From the NCBI RefSeq assembly GCF_040869045.1, contig NC_090319.1, positions 269,406,897 to 269,470,896 on the forward strand: a stretch of 64,000 nucleotides of DNA. The letters are read 5' to 3'. A program made the position numbers and the translations under genes. How positions within the stretch are numbered: the stretch's first letter is position 1; every line of letters begins with the position of its first letter. Source of the stretch: Eurosta solidaginis (lineage: Eukaryota; Arthropoda; Insecta; Diptera; Tephritidae). Shown in pieces: positions 36,131 through 48,510 of the stretch. The notes under the pieces were generated by a model. It was not told where the DNA came from and ran no database searches. It saw only the letters and a program-made list of their open reading frames with translations.

Positions 36131-37745
36131 TTAGCTATTACAGCAATTAAAAAATTCAACTCAAACACTGAAATGGTTTTATAAAAAATAACCACAAAAA
36201 CAAAAACAAAATTTTTGGGATTTTTTTGGTAAAATAAAATTTGCTAGTGGAAAGGCAGCCAAAAGAACCTTTTCTTTTTGATATGTTCAATTCCCGTTGC
36301 TCGGCATCACAGTCCATCCCGACAACTGATTTAATAATGTATATACATATTTTATAATATAATTTTGTTCAATTTGTTTGCTTCTGTAATTTATCTGTAA
36401 TCCGTACTATATTTAGTCTGATTGTTAAATTCGTAGACTAATAAATAAATAAATAAATTGGTATTCAAGGGATTTAAATTATAAAATACGTGAAAGTTAT
36501 TATATGTATGCAGGTCAGAGCTTCCTGTCACAAAAACACAAGTCTAGTAAAGCACTTCTCACTATTTCATTTTTCAGGAGATGTTTAACTTCTATTACGA
36601 AACTTGTTGTATATTTTGTGAAACGGACTCCAGCTTACAAATATAGGCCAGGTAGCTCTGTTGCTTTGTAAACGTTTCCAATTAGAACGTGTCAGTTAGA
36701 TTTTGTTACCTACTCAGCCGCAATAGAGCAATTCTTTCTAAAAATTCATTTTATGCGCTAATTTTTGGCAATTGACCGGATATAGGTGTAGAGTTGTGGC
36801 GGTTTATCAAGTCCTATATTGTTTTTAAGGGTCTTAATGGATACACTGGTTCATAAATTACATTCAAAATTATTATATTAACACCAGGGGTCCAAAAGAT
36901 AAAAAGTTTCCGCCAGTATGGGGTCAACATATTTAAATCAAAGCCAACATACGTTGTACTTATGAACATCATATGCCAGAGCTCCACGATAAAAATCAGA
37001 CAAGTTTGTAGCTTTTTTTAGTGGAATCTAACCTCTCGTTAAACCTTCTAAGGAAAAGGCGCAATCCATGTAAAACAATATCAGCACTCTTGACTAAAAA
37101 CACTAACAACGGAGTGATGCCATTTTTGAATGTAGTGTAAGTGGAAATATAAAGTTTGATTCCTTTTTTACCTTTGTTACTTAGGGTCTTGGTGAATTAT
37201 GCTAACGAAATATGGACTCGGAATCATAAGGACATACCTATTCAGACTATGTGAGGCCCTTACGGATCAGCCAGTTCAACATCACGTGGCACACTTTGAT
37301 ATATGTACATATAACCGAAGGGATTCTTCTCCCGTCATAAATCAATTTACTAATTGTTTGTCTTGACTAACGTTATGAAAAGTTAATGTGAGAAAATAGC
37401 TGACTTCCTTCATTAAGGAAAACTTACATTTTATTTACACGGAGTGTGACAAATAAATTCCATATACTTTGTTTTGTATCGCTAAGACTGAATTTACCTT
37501 ATTGTTTTCGAGAACAATAGGCGTCGTTTGACACCTATTTTGATATTTCTGGACGCGTTTGGACTATTACAAAAATTTCAATTTCTGCTTTTGGATTCGT
37601 TGTACTCAATCCAAATTGAGTCTTTGGACACCTCTCCAGATCTCTTAGGACGAGTTTTAACAGCTGAGAGCTTAAGTAAAGAATCACCCCAAAGGGAGGT
37701 CCAGTCACCTGCTGTAGAGTTCTGGCTTAACATTCTACGGTAATA

Positions 37746-38250
37746 GTCTAGTTGAGGGGTCGACTGCTAATAACCTACCAAAAATAGCGAGTGAGGTGTC
37801 AAAAGACGCGTATTAATCTCGAGAACAATAATCCGAATGCGGAAAAGAAAAATTTTATTTCTGTCCGGAGATATTTGCAGTTGAAGTTGGCGATTTCCAT
37901 GTGGTTGTTGTTGTGTTAGTACCCACAAAAAAAATTGTGCATCACCGTGGCGGTAGCCACGGTTATACCACACACCCGGACTTGGCAGGACGTAGCCCAG
38001 GGTTATTTTTTATAAGCGCGGCAGAAGGCCGCCAACTCAGAAAGGTGTTCTGCGCAAAAATACTATGGATACGACCCCCGGTTTCGGAGGTACCCGCGGG
38101 TCTTTTTTCGGGTTTTCGTTAATATCTTTTGAACGAGTTAATATTTTTATTTTCCGCCTTCGGATTATTAATACTGATGACAATACGCGTCGTTTGACAC
38201 CACTCTCGATATTTTTGGTAGCGTATTAGCAGTCGACCCCTCAACTAGAC
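37746..38250. mobile_element. palindromic MITE, TA target duplication
   Basis: The left arm GTCTAGTTGAGGGGTCGACT (37746 on) and the reverse complement of the right arm (ending 38250) match for about 110 bp with roughly 80% identity, reaching the GACGCGTATT and ATAATCCGAA words. TA flanks both ends (37744-37745, 38251-38252). Related sequence lies at 37500-37560. The element is 505 bp, non-coding, and ends 75 bp from stg exon 1 in the transcribed intron. Confidence 0.85.
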
Positions 38251-38325
38251 TAACCCATTCTACACTTTAAATGCTCTATCGCTCCATTCAAATGCAAGTT
38301 TTTTTTTTTTTTATATGAAACTTAC

Positions 38326-38384
38326 TTTGTATATTCCATGGCCATATCGCCGCTATTCTCTTCGGCAATTGTGTCCCACATCAT
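38326..38384 (-). CDS. stg: string first coding exon (59 nt)
   Basis: Reading the minus strand from 38384 gives MMWDTIAEENSGDMAMEYT and then two bases before GTAAGT. The start resembles the first residues of Drosophila String (an M-W-x-TI-x-EEN pattern). Joining to the exon at 29790 yields Asn-Cys-Gln and then the Met of the long exon, all in frame. This gives a total of 597 residues. It is too short to appear as a long ORF. Two adjacent ATGs (38384 and 38381) could serve as start; the first is chosen because the Drosophila start has one residue before the Trp, as the first ATG gives here after initiation. Confidence 0.88.
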
Positions 38385-39119
38385 TTTAATTTTCTTCTAT
38401 AAATTTTGTTTGTACTTAATTGCAGGTTTAAAAACTTCTTGCGACACCAAAGGGCGATGTCGGTCGTTAATTTTCTTTTTGAAAATAAATATTGCGGCCG
38501 GACAGGATCATGAAATTGTTACAGCACAATTTCGAAACGCTATCTTGACGCTGCAACTCCCTCGCTTTTTACTGGACGTCGTCGTCGTTGACGTTCACGT
38601 GCTGCTTTTTCTTCATCAGTTTTAAAATTGCATGTTTTTTTTAATTAAATTTTTTCTCACAGATTCATGTGTAGGTACTTTGCTATTTTATTGCAGTCCT
38701 TTCTTCTCTTGCCGGCCAAATGGCTTTTAATAAACTTTTGCACTTGGTTATCTAAATATTCACACAAATTTCTTGCATTTATTTTTGGTGTTAATAAAAT
38801 GTCCATCTCTTTGCAGTTTTATTACGTTTTTTTATTGCCCTTCTCCCACATATTGAAGTACTTAATATAAACCACATATGTTTTGTTGTAAATTTTTCTT
38901 TTCTTGTTCTTCGCACTACAGTATATTCTTCAATATTGCTTTTAGTCCCGTTTTGTTGTTTATCATAATTATTGTTGTTAATGGTATGTTTTGAATAACT
39001 AATAAATTTTTTAATCCACATAAAATCGGTTAGTAATTTTGATGGCTACAAGGCGCACGGCAAACCGCAAATATGCAAACCCAAATAACACCAAAACACC
39101 AAAGCGGAAAAACTCGTAC

Positions 39120-39153
39120 TAATGCACTCAATGCACTGCTTTCGCATTTTATA
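39120..39153 (-). promoter_or_regulatory. stg: candidate stg core promoter (TATA + initiator-like)
   Basis: On the minus strand TATAAAA (39153-39147) is followed 33 bases later by TTAGTA (A at 39120), an initiator-like word. The spacing suits insect TATA promoters. This would give a 5' UTR of about 735 nt if unspliced. It is a motif match only; no transcript evidence is available. Confidence 0.3.
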
Positions 39154-40600
39154 CGAATTTTGAAGGGCGCTCTTTTTACTAAATTCACTCAATTTCGCTG
39201 CTGGCGTATCAAAAGAGAAATAAATGTGCTGCTACCATGCCAACAACAATGTAAAGGGAAACGAGTGTGAAACTCGTATCTCATTACAAAAACAATTCTT
39301 TGATTTTAACTCAATGTAGAGAACGTCAAAAAAAACTGGGAGAGAGCAAAATTGGGAAAAATGAGAGCATGTTTAACATATCACTCGACTTTTGCAGATG
39401 GATGAGTGCAATAGCAATAAAAACACAACAACAAAACAAAAGTAAAGCACCGCCGAAAGGAAGACCGACAAGTGGAAATGGCAAGCAATATGAGCGAAAA
39501 GTGAAGAAAATTGCGCGAAAGATGAAGAAAAGGATGCTGCTATGATTTTTTTTTTCGTGAGGCAAGCAGCATACAGCAGGATATGGCGCCACATTGGGAT
39601 TATACAAACATATGCAAGCATGCGTGTGTGTGTGGCTACTGCTTGATTGGACTTCGAACATTTCTGGAAGATCTTCGCCACTCTTCTGACAAGTCATGTG
39701 GAATATTGAATGCTTCGGCCAGCTACATATGTACGTTGAAGCCAACTCAGCTGATCGTACAGCTGACTGCCCTGCACGCGTACACTTTAACCCACGGCTT
39801 AAAACGAAAAAAGTGATGTACCTTTTTATAAACTCTAAATACAAAAACACTTGTTGTTATAATTCCACAGTAACACTTTAAATTATATTAAATAACACTT
39901 TGAACAATAAAACAAATGCAAAACGTTCACAAAATTCACGAATTCACAAACTTAATGCCAGTCAAAAATCTCTGCTAGAAATGAAAGAGGCTGAGAACGG
40001 CGTGCAGTTGACGATGGTAAATGTCAAACATTTTTAATAAAGAAGAATGCAAATTGGTAAAAAAAAGAAGGCATACAAGAATGAAGGTTGAGTTTTTGCC
40101 CGATGAATTTGCGCCTTTTATCACAGTGAATTCTTGGTACTAGCGTAATGGCCGCTGTATATTTGTTATTGTACCAACTGTGTATACATATTTTTTGACA
40201 CTCCGGCGCTCAAACGCTCTGCACGCACAATTCTGCTGTTCAATCTTTACCAATTTTGTGTTTGTTTTTGTTTTTTTGCTATACAGTTGTTTTAATTATT
40301 CCGCCGTTTATTCCTTCGAAGGTCAGCAGATTTTTCTTCCATCCTCTTCGTCATATCCTTTCGTAAGTCAACGCCGCTGCCAAACTCAGCTGTGATCCCT
40401 TTCATTTATTTACATGCCTTACCTCTTTGCTCACAAATGTTAATAGCAACAAAAAGTGTAGCAACAACAACAATTCCTCGGTCGTTATAATCAGTTTCAG
40501 ATCAGATCATATGGGTGGCCATCAGTGTTACCGTTTCTCTCCATATACTTGAAAGTTGATACGTATTTATACTAATTTTCGAAGATTAACAATTCAGTAG
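39154..40600. other. stg upstream flank, no gene
   Basis: ORFs in both strands here (up to 174 codons at 39850-39326) are low-complexity and lack domains. Upstream regulatory DNA of stg is expected but not identifiable by eye. Confidence 0.45.
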
Positions 40601-40609
40601 ATAGCCCAG

Positions 40610-41870
40610 ATACGAATCCGTATTTAAAATAGTGAAGAGGGGCAATCTTGCCGGAGTCATTCTAGACAGCAAGTTGTCGTGGAAGCTCAACCTTTAAAAA
40701 AATAAATGTAAGGGGCGATAACCTCCGAAGAGATTTTAGGCCGAGCTTCTCTTCCAATTTGCGTCGTGCTCTTAATTTTCCTTAGAAATTGGCCGGGCGG
40801 GACCTACATGTTTTATGCCGACTCTGAACAGCATCTGCATGGCAGATGAGTTTTCACTGAGAGCTGTTCATGGCAGAAATACACTCGGAGCGCTTGCCAA
40901 ACACTGCCGAGGGACGACGCCGCTTAGAAAAATTTTCTTCTAACTGAAAAACCTTTTTTCTAAAATTTTGATTATGCTTTGCCTGGGGTGTGAACCCAGG
41001 GCATACGGTGTGGTAGGCGGAGCACGCTACCATCACACCACGGTGGCCGCCAACTTTTACAACACTCTATTTATGCAAAATATTTCTGCGGAATACGTGA
41101 GGCTTAATGCCCTCCCTATCCGTAATTGAGGATTGCGAAGCCTATGAATAAGCAATGAACACTTTATCGGCAGCTTTGATAACCACACGTCAGCAACACA
41201 GTTATCAATTTTGCACTTCCCACCAGTGGACCTAGTGGCGATGAAGAAATATTTAACAAATGCAACGTGACTCAATGCTTCGGGGAAGTGTGAGCGCAGG
41301 CTGTTCTGCCATTAAAACATAGCGTCATTTACCATTGGGCAGAAGTGCTATCAGGGCCCTTATTGTATCCGTGATCTAAACCCATTTCAAAATAGCTCTG
41401 AAATGATGGATCGGATTAAAGAAATATGTGAAGAAGCCACAAATAGTGCTAGGTAGATCCAAAACTTATTATACTTTTTTTTTAAATAGTTTGTAAGTTG
41501 CATTGTTATAGTTTAAGTAAAAATGGTTTTTAGTCACTGATCGTTAAATGTAATAGGACCCTAATCACGTGTCTGTGCGAAGAGCATCGGAGATCTACAA
41601 TAGAGGATACAAGCCGCGAGATCAGTATAGTGTTTTTCATTCAGAAGAGGTAGCCAAAGCTATAAAGATACTGGGCAGCCATGCCACAATAAAATCAATA
41701 AAGCTCATAGTTCCATACTTGGAAGTGCTTTAGGGTAAACTCAAGCAGTAGAAAGAATTGAATAAAGGGAAGATTTACATCATATTGGATTCCCGGTAAT
41801 GTGGCAACGACAAGGCGTGTGAGCTGAGATTAGATTGGGTGGAATGATAAGAAGGAATCGCTGCACATAG
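40610..41870 (+). pseudogene. RNase H LINE remnant (RT end to RNase H), SINE inside
   Basis: Plus strand: about 40640-40690 reads GVILDSKLSWKLN, the conserved post-catalytic RT block. After the SINE, 41220-41285 reads FPPVDLVAMKKYLTNAT, then LNASGKCERRL after a stop, the linker found in RNase H LINEs. 41630-41850 has VAKAIKILGSHAT and a WIPGN-x-GND-type RNase H word with frame breaks near 41800. Many stops occur. Same type as 23150-24850 and 59416-60456. Confidence 0.6.
40698..41050 (-). mobile_element. tRNA-derived SINE, inverted second copy
   Basis: Same family as 31963-32314. The tRNA-like head (GCGGCCACCGTGGTGTGATG) starts at 41050 and the tail lies at about 40698. Flanks share CAACCTTTA / CAACTTTTA, a near-exact target duplication. 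It is inserted within a LINE reverse-transcriptase remnant. Confidence 0.9.
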
Positions 41871-43130
41871 CAAACATATGATACGTTTATACGTTTACAT
41901 CGCTTTGATTCAATGCGATTACACTCAAAACACATTTAAAAACAGTTTTCCAAATTGCTTTGAAAATACGAAGCGGTATGACACACAAATCGGTTGTTCA
42001 TTTCTCCAGACGGCTAGAACGATGGTATAAATACTTTTCGGAGTCAATGCGTTTTGAAAATAAGTTGTTCACCATAATAAATAAACACTGAATATGTTTT
42101 GGATTTTAAATTTAAAGAAGGTTTTGAAAAATAAAGGGCGGAATAAAATTGCTTGGCTTCGTAATTTAAGCTGGTCAATTAAAAAGACTTCTTCAGTTAT
42201 TTTAAGACGGTTGCTTTGATATTGAAGTACCAATGTCGCATAAACGTTTCATGAAAATATGTGGTGAGCCAAATCGTCTTCGTTTATGTTGTTGCCCTCT
42301 TGTTAACACCAAAATAGTCGTGCAATCAATTTTCAGAGTTAGTTCTCAGAAAAAGTAATAAAAAAGGTCTATATAAGTATGCATAATCTTAATACTTACA
42401 ATAATAGTAGTAACTTGGCGCGAAATACCTTCGAGGAGATTTAAGGGGTTAGGCCACCTTCACGACAAAAATCAATGCATATATTAGGGATTTTTTTAAA
42501 ATGAAAACTGAAGAATGTTAAACCAATTTATAACACAAGCTTCAGTAATAAATGTACACTAATGTGTTTATTAAAAATTTCTCGAGTGCTTAGATGAAAA
42601 AATAACATCAGTATATTGCCATCCATAGCAAAAAGTCAGTAAAGTATAAGAAGTAAAATCGGGGAAAATTTCAGATTTTTCAAGTAAAAATCAAATTTGA
42701 AACTTTGTTTTATCTTTCACTGTGAATTTTTAATAGGTATTGGGTGAATTGCGATCGTAGAAATTTATAAGCATTAAAATTTCTAAAAGACAGTAAATGT
42801 ACTTTACAGGACATTCGGTGTGGTAAGCTAAAGCCGACATTATTAAGAGTCTTTTACTTAAATAAAAAGATAAAAATTTTGGTGGGAAGAAAACTTAAAT
42901 GATGAGCTCGTTGTGGCGTGTAAGATTGTAAGAGAAGTGATACCGTAGTAACGTTGGCGCTAATGACCACCTTGATGAGCTTTTGAAAATCTGTTAAGAA
43001 AAGGTTAAATCTCAGAATTTAGTCAATGACGATTTGTGGCTTGCCGCCATGCTATTTTAGTTATTTTGATAAAATTAGCAGGAATCGTTTTTGAACATGG
43101 CAACCTTTATATATATTTTTATCTATATAT
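41871..43130. other. gene-free sequence
   Basis: No domain-bearing frame, RNA gene or element ends were found. Confidence 0.45.
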
Positions 43131-45215
43131 ATATATTAGAGATATACGCCACCCATAAACGCCGCCGCCGAATGTCAAAAATATCGGCGCGGCGGTGGCA
43201 GCGTCCGGCGCGTTACTATATTTTCTACTCGTTTAAGACTATTTAGGCCATTTATTGTTCATGTCGAAAATTGGTCGGATATGGTCGAAAGTAGTGTCAA
43301 CGGATGCGCATCACTGCCAGTTATAAGAAACGAATTGCGAAATTTAACTCTTTCTAACTTTTCAAAAGTTATTTAAAAAAAAACAGGCGCTTTCGATGTC
43401 AGCTTAACACGGACTTTGCATCACCCAATTCACCAAGTTATTAAAACAAAACACTAATAGAAAAGTTATATATCTAATAAATGTATATGCTCACTTTGCA
43501 TATTTTTTTAAAAAAATTAATAATAAACAATGAATTCAAATAAAATGGCCCAAGGCGAACATGTTTTCAAATTGTCCCCAAGTTGTTAAAAAAAGCAAAT
43601 TAACCAAAAATGGCGCGGATTTAAAAGAAAATAAGCGAAAAAGAATAAGCGAAATCAGTGACGCAAAATACTTTAGTATGTTCTAGGGGCATACACGCCC
43701 CTTTGAAATGATTCTTACCTCATACTTAAGTTGAGGATATATGTACGTATAAGGGTTTGAAAAATCACTTGGGCTTACATTCAAATATCTGTTGCCTATT
43801 TGCGAAACTATACAATAGGGTATGAAATGTTAATTTTGATTTTCACACTTAATCTTTCAACACCCAAGTCTCCCGGTTTGAGATTTCCCAAAGTTGGCGG
43901 CCCTATCCAAAACTAGTCCCTTGGAGTGAATCACATTGATTATAGCCTATCATCCAAGTTTAAATATCACCTACATGTTACAGCTCTTTTTACAAATGTG
44001 AACATGTGGGCACATATATTTACCAGGTGAGGCTTTGTCCTTCGCAAGAACACTCAAATTGGTGAAGGAAAAGCTTTCCCAAGACAGTCCAACTAAGGAC
44101 CGTGTGTTCTACTAACCTAATGTAGTGGACAGTCGAACTAGTATGAAAACTGAAGCTACGCGGTCATCCATAATGAGCTCTTATATCATAAGGCCGGAAA
44201 ACAGAAGTTAACATCTTTCAACTTAAAATCGGTCGACTTTCATTCTAAGATATCGTTTTGATTTAACGAAGACTATTGATGTCAATGTTGTGAACACAAA
44301 CGTCTGCAAACTTTGGTCTACATTTTAAAAATTTTATCCAGGGTCCTTGTAAAATTTTAATTATGTAGATGCGCCGAAGATTATACGATTTTCCCCATTA
44401 CACAATGACATCCAATTAGACTGCTTATGATTTCGACTCCCTAACGTTTCAAAGTGTTTCTCTGGTGTAGCTCGGCAGCATAGCGCGACAAAAGCATCCG
44501 TTTGAAAGTCTTTGGAGCTACACCTAGAGCTTCTAGGAAAGTGACGTCAGCGAAGGTATGAGTTCGAAGTCGCAGTCCTATAGCTTCTGTGCTGGTATAT
44601 GGTGTGAGGGTCAGGAGGCGTGGTAGAGACTGGTGGTCGGGATTGCTATTGTTCGCACATCAGGAATAACTCTTAAAAACAGCCGAAACAACTGGAGGCG
44701 CCCTGTACCACGAAAGTCATGAGTATTAAAAGACCATTAATAGCAACCGTAAGTCGCCTTTGTGCGTGGCCGCCAAGGAGCCACAAATGATTTAAAGGCA
44801 TTGTGTTCGCGACGATTATTAGGAGTTAACCTAGGTGAAACTACGCTTTGCACGAGATATACAGACAAAAGTGTGACTATTTTATGTATCTCTATTTCTT
44901 TTCAGCAGACGCAGCAGTACCAATTCCAAAGACCGGGGTTAGGTTCGAAGCCTCTGAGTAAGCGAACGAGGGACACTCCCTCAGCAAGGAGCTACTCCTG
45001 AAAATTTTTGAACGGTCTGCGAGATCTTGAGGCAAAAACCCCGGATCTTTCCGAAATCGCCAACACGTTGATTTCCTTAAATACATACAAACAAAACCTT
45101 TCCTAAATATTATTTTTTTAAATAGAAGAATCAAGCTTTTTAAAGTAATAACACCGGCGTAGGTCGGCGCCGCCGATAAGGTCATCGGCGTAAACCTTTA
45201 ATATATATATATATC
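43131..45215. mobile_element. candidate element with GC-rich ends in a (TA)n tract
   Basis: GC-rich termini rich in CGCCG face outwards into TA repeats on both sides (43110-43137 and 45201-45222). The left is ATACGCCACCCATAAACGCC (43144 on); the right is ATCGGCGTAAACCTT near 45184-45198. The termini share TACGCC-type words in inverted orientation but do not form a clean TIR. The interior (2 kb) is AT-rich to mixed and has no recognised protein. It may be a non-autonomous element inserted in a TA microsatellite. Confidence 0.4.
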
Positions 45216-45910
45216 TATATATGTACGTTCTACGAACGAATTCAAAATCTCACATAAGGAAACATATGTTTTTTTTATAGTTTTTCATTCGCTCTTTATA
45301 ACTTTGAGTAGTGAGAGCAAACGCATCCAAGTTATTTATTCAGGTTTCGGACTTAATGTTTTCTATTTCGCAGTAGATCCCAGAAAATATTGCAGTAAAT
45401 AGGCCAGGTATGTAGCACATCATCAAAACCTCAGCCATTAGTTGCTCCAGGTTCACATTTTGGGGAAAGTAACATCAGGCATAACAAAAACCTGCTAACC
45501 ATAAGATTATACATATTTCGCCACGAAAGGCTACTCAGAAGAAATTCATCTGATTTAGCAGATACCATAGGAGTGGTTGTAAAATTTTGCCAAAGTAGGT
45601 ACCACATTCGAAAGGTTCAACTGAACAACCAGGCACAGGAGACGCATTTTTGTGTACCTTTGGAATGAATAGTGAATGGGACATGAAGTTTAACAACTCT
45701 ATACGATAATATTGTTCTCATAATTAAAAAAACCTTTGAAACAAAGCGTTGCCATCATGGAAAAGACTATACATATTCCAAAACTTTTCTTTATCTCCTT
45801 GCAAAAACAGTGGCGCTGTCAAACGGAAAAACTGAAAATCTTTTTGGCGAAGCATCCAGTTTTATCTGTTGCTGTTATGGTAGCGATAAAGACAATTCCT
45901 TCTTCAAAGG
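45216..45910. other. gene-free sequence
   Basis: Nothing recognisable beyond scattered repeat-like segments. Confidence 0.4.
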
Positions 45911-46205
45911 ATTCAAACGGCTGATAAGCGCAACTCACAGCTTTCCCAACCCAGCTGGCAACCTCAGCTACGCGAAGCGAGTCCTGTTACAAATGTGAAT
46001 GTATCATTGTTTCCACATGAAACTAGGGCATTGGGGCGATACGACTCAATATGGTGCTATTAAATAGTTCCCGAGATGGTCGCAAGTACCTTAATGTCGT
46101 GTGTTACTGGAACGTAAGGGATCTATATCCGGCAAAGGACCATCAACATCGATAACACTCCCCAAAACCATTGGAGAGTTTCTTTATCACTACAAAAATA
46201 ACAAT
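45911..46205 (+). repeat. CAA-tailed SINE-like copy, 5' diverged
   Basis: Shows the family's ordered words: GAAGCGAGTCCTGTTACA, CGATACGACTCAATATGG, TTCCCGAGATGGTC, ATCCGGCAAAGGACCATCAA, CATCGATAACACTCCCC, and an ACTACAAAAATAACAA tail. Confidence 0.75.
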
Positions 46206-46732
46206 CAGTTTTATCTGACATTGTATGGTTTAGTCTATCTAAGCGCTCCGGTTTAGAATAGTAATTTCATGTTCTTCACAGATTGTCGGGAAACTCTTAA
46301 AATTGCAAGTACATATTGGGATTACCTCGCACTAGGCAGTAGATACCGCCTAATCATACGAAAATCCTAGTGCGCTTACAGTAAAGTTCGATCCCTGTTT
46401 CTTCCCAGTCCAATGTGCTGCTTGGTCGAGCTCTGCGAGCTTGCTTCATATGCTAACTGAGCTACAGTAAAAAAGGAGATTGAGTCTTAACGAAAATAAC
46501 AATTTGCCTATATGTGTATAAATTTGAGTAAGGGTTTGAGAGTTTTTTTTTGTTGTTGCTGTTAAAAAGTACGTTACGGTTATTCGTGATATGCATTTGT
46601 GTGTGTGGATATGTGGTTCTTTATTTTTTGAGCTATTCAGCTGATTTGTGACTTGTTCAGTGAGATAAACTTGTACACAGGCAAACATTCAACAATGGAA
46701 TTAACTGGAGCTAATTTGGAAATTTATTTTAA

Positions 46733-48506
46733 CCCATTAGTGCCCAGATGGGTTAGGAACATACAATTTTCAGACAAGTATTTAATTGCTCGTAGAAGCA
46801 AAATATGAAAAAATTAAATTTCTACCTCTGCTGGTTTTGGAGTTATGAGCTGTAACATATGTGTAACGGTGGGCACTACTCAGTACATTTTGACTGCCTT
46901 ATTGGTAACTGACAATAAATGAAAATTTTTGAACTTTAAGTAACAGTTCACTCCTGTATTGTGTTTCACTTATTTATGTAGAGAAAATAAACAAATTCAG
47001 GCAACTTTCGAAACAAATATATAAAAACTTATAATAAATACATATGTATATGGTCCATTTAGGAATAGAGATTTAGTTAGTATTGAAATAATGATATTTC
47101 TCGAAACATTTTATACATAAACCAACGTATATTTTTTACACATAGAAGAAGGGTGACCTGCACAATTCAGGCCAGCGCAGCGACGCATTTTTTTCTCTAT
47201 AGTTTCGACCACAAAATGATTTATGCTGTCAAAACGGCTAGAATATTGAGATTCATAAGTAGCAACTCTACGGTAACTTTGAGGGGATTTTGTTACCCCG
47301 TAAGTTCTGCAATAACGAGAAGCAATAGCTCTCCGGAATTCCAGTTGGCTCATGTATTGCCCTCCTTTTCGATGTAAAATCCAAGCGTTTTGTATTGAAA
47401 CATCTATTATCCAAGTAAAAATTGAGTGCCATCATTTTCTACCACGTGCTCCAATTCTATAGGCATTTACATTTTGGTCCATTCTATCCATTCCACCCAT
47501 GTGTTTGTTGTATTGTTGAATAGAATCTGGCAAAGGTAACATAATACGTTTCCTTTCCAATCGCGAATACCTACCAATGGTGGTAACAGGTAGTTTGCCA
47601 TGTACATATAGTAGAAGCTACACTCACCACTGCATTGTCAACCCATTTAGTTATTTTAATATCGGTTGATTCCATCTTCGCGCTTTCCATATAACCACGT
47701 TCAAGTTTTCTCAATTCTTCTTTCGACTGCAAAGGACATGATTTTGGAATTATGTTTGGTCGAATGGTTCCGGTTCCATGGTAACCATGTTGCCTTAGTC
47801 CAACTAAGGCTGAGGGTGGCGTGAATAAGTTGTCAAAATAAAAACTGAATTCTAAACTCTTGATACTTTCGTCAAACGCGTCCAACATGCAAAATAGCGG
47901 CGTTATGTTTTTCCCGTATTGGAATGAATATTCCTCTTTCATACGAGGATTCGATCCTTGGTACATCTCGAAATTTACTAAATACCCTAAAGTAGTATTC
48001 AGGCTCCACATTTTGTATCCAAATCGTAATAGCTTAATAACTTTTCTACTCCTTATACATGCACAAAAACAATCTAAATATAAGTGCTGAGGAGTGCCCA
48101 CTGTTACATATACGTAACGCTCCGATTGTCGGTTATCCCTAGAAGCCTACCGCTACCAAATATTTCATTTTGCATTTGCATAATTCTATATATATATCTC
48201 TAAGTAAATAAACACAAAACTTTCACTGCTAAAATGTTTCTTTATTATTTTAATATTTGTTCTTACATTCGTCTTGTTGTAATTTTGTGTTTCGCCTCAC
48301 TTTTAAAAAAGTCGTTTTCACACAACGGCCAATCGCGATGAAATAAAAAGTGCAACTGACTGAGTGCTTGATTGACAGGGTTATCTACATTTTATTATAT
48401 TTCTCGGAATGCAAAAATTTTAAATTTTACTAGCCTGCTATGACTAACAGGTGTTTCAAATTCAAACGGGCTGCGTTACGCATATGTAACAGTGGGCAGT
48501 ATTGGG
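46733..48506 (-). mobile_element. piggyBac-like element, TTAA target
   Basis: Ends CCCATTAGTGCCCA (46733 on) and reverse complement CCCAATACTGCCCA (ending 48506) match at 12 of 14 positions. They are flanked by TTAA at 46729-46732 and 48507-48510. Inner inverted words (TGTAACATATGTGTAAC, AGTGCCCACTGTTACATATA) lie near both ends. The 1774-bp length is short for an autonomous copy, and the transposase is incomplete. Confidence 0.9.
47111..48101 (-). pseudogene. piggyBac transposase, C-terminal half
   Basis: The 176-codon frame 48101-47571 reads RFGYKMWSLNTTLGYLVNFEMYQG, then FYFDNLF (second catalytic Asp), GYHGTGTIRPN and WVDNAVVSVAS (third catalytic Asp). The C-terminal Cys-rich part lies in another frame at 47353-47111 (FRRAIASRYC.., KKMRRCAGLNC, MCKKYTLVYV). 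The N-terminal DNA-binding part and the first catalytic Asp are missing, and frame breaks lie between 47571 and 47353. Confidence 0.9.
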
Positions 48507-48510
48507 TTAA

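Larger units (their letters stand above)
29791..38325 (-). other. stg: stg intron 1 (8535 bp)
   Basis: The donor GTAAGT is the complement of 38325-38320; the acceptor TTTTAG is at 29796-29791. Joining gives an uninterrupted frame (two bases plus one). The intron holds very AT-rich DNA at 30380-31860, a tRNA-SINE (31963-32314), a SINE-like copy (about 34430-34828), a MITE remnant (about 35650-36130) and a TA-flanked palindromic MITE (37746-38250). ORFs in this interval show no domains. Confidence 0.88.

Noticed and set aside
35901..36134. 77-codon ORF rich in Tyr and Gly
   Set aside because: It lies in a MITE copy; related copies at 49.1 and 55.2 kb do not keep the frame.
39326..39850. 174-codon minus-strand ORF upstream of stg
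   Set aside because: Low complexity, no domain, overlaps other equally long ORFs on both strands; likely stg 5' region.
44762..45185. ORFs at 44.8-45.2 kb on both strands
   Set aside because: Looked for gag or other retroelement motifs but found none that could be defended; left as unassigned interior of the GC-ended segment.
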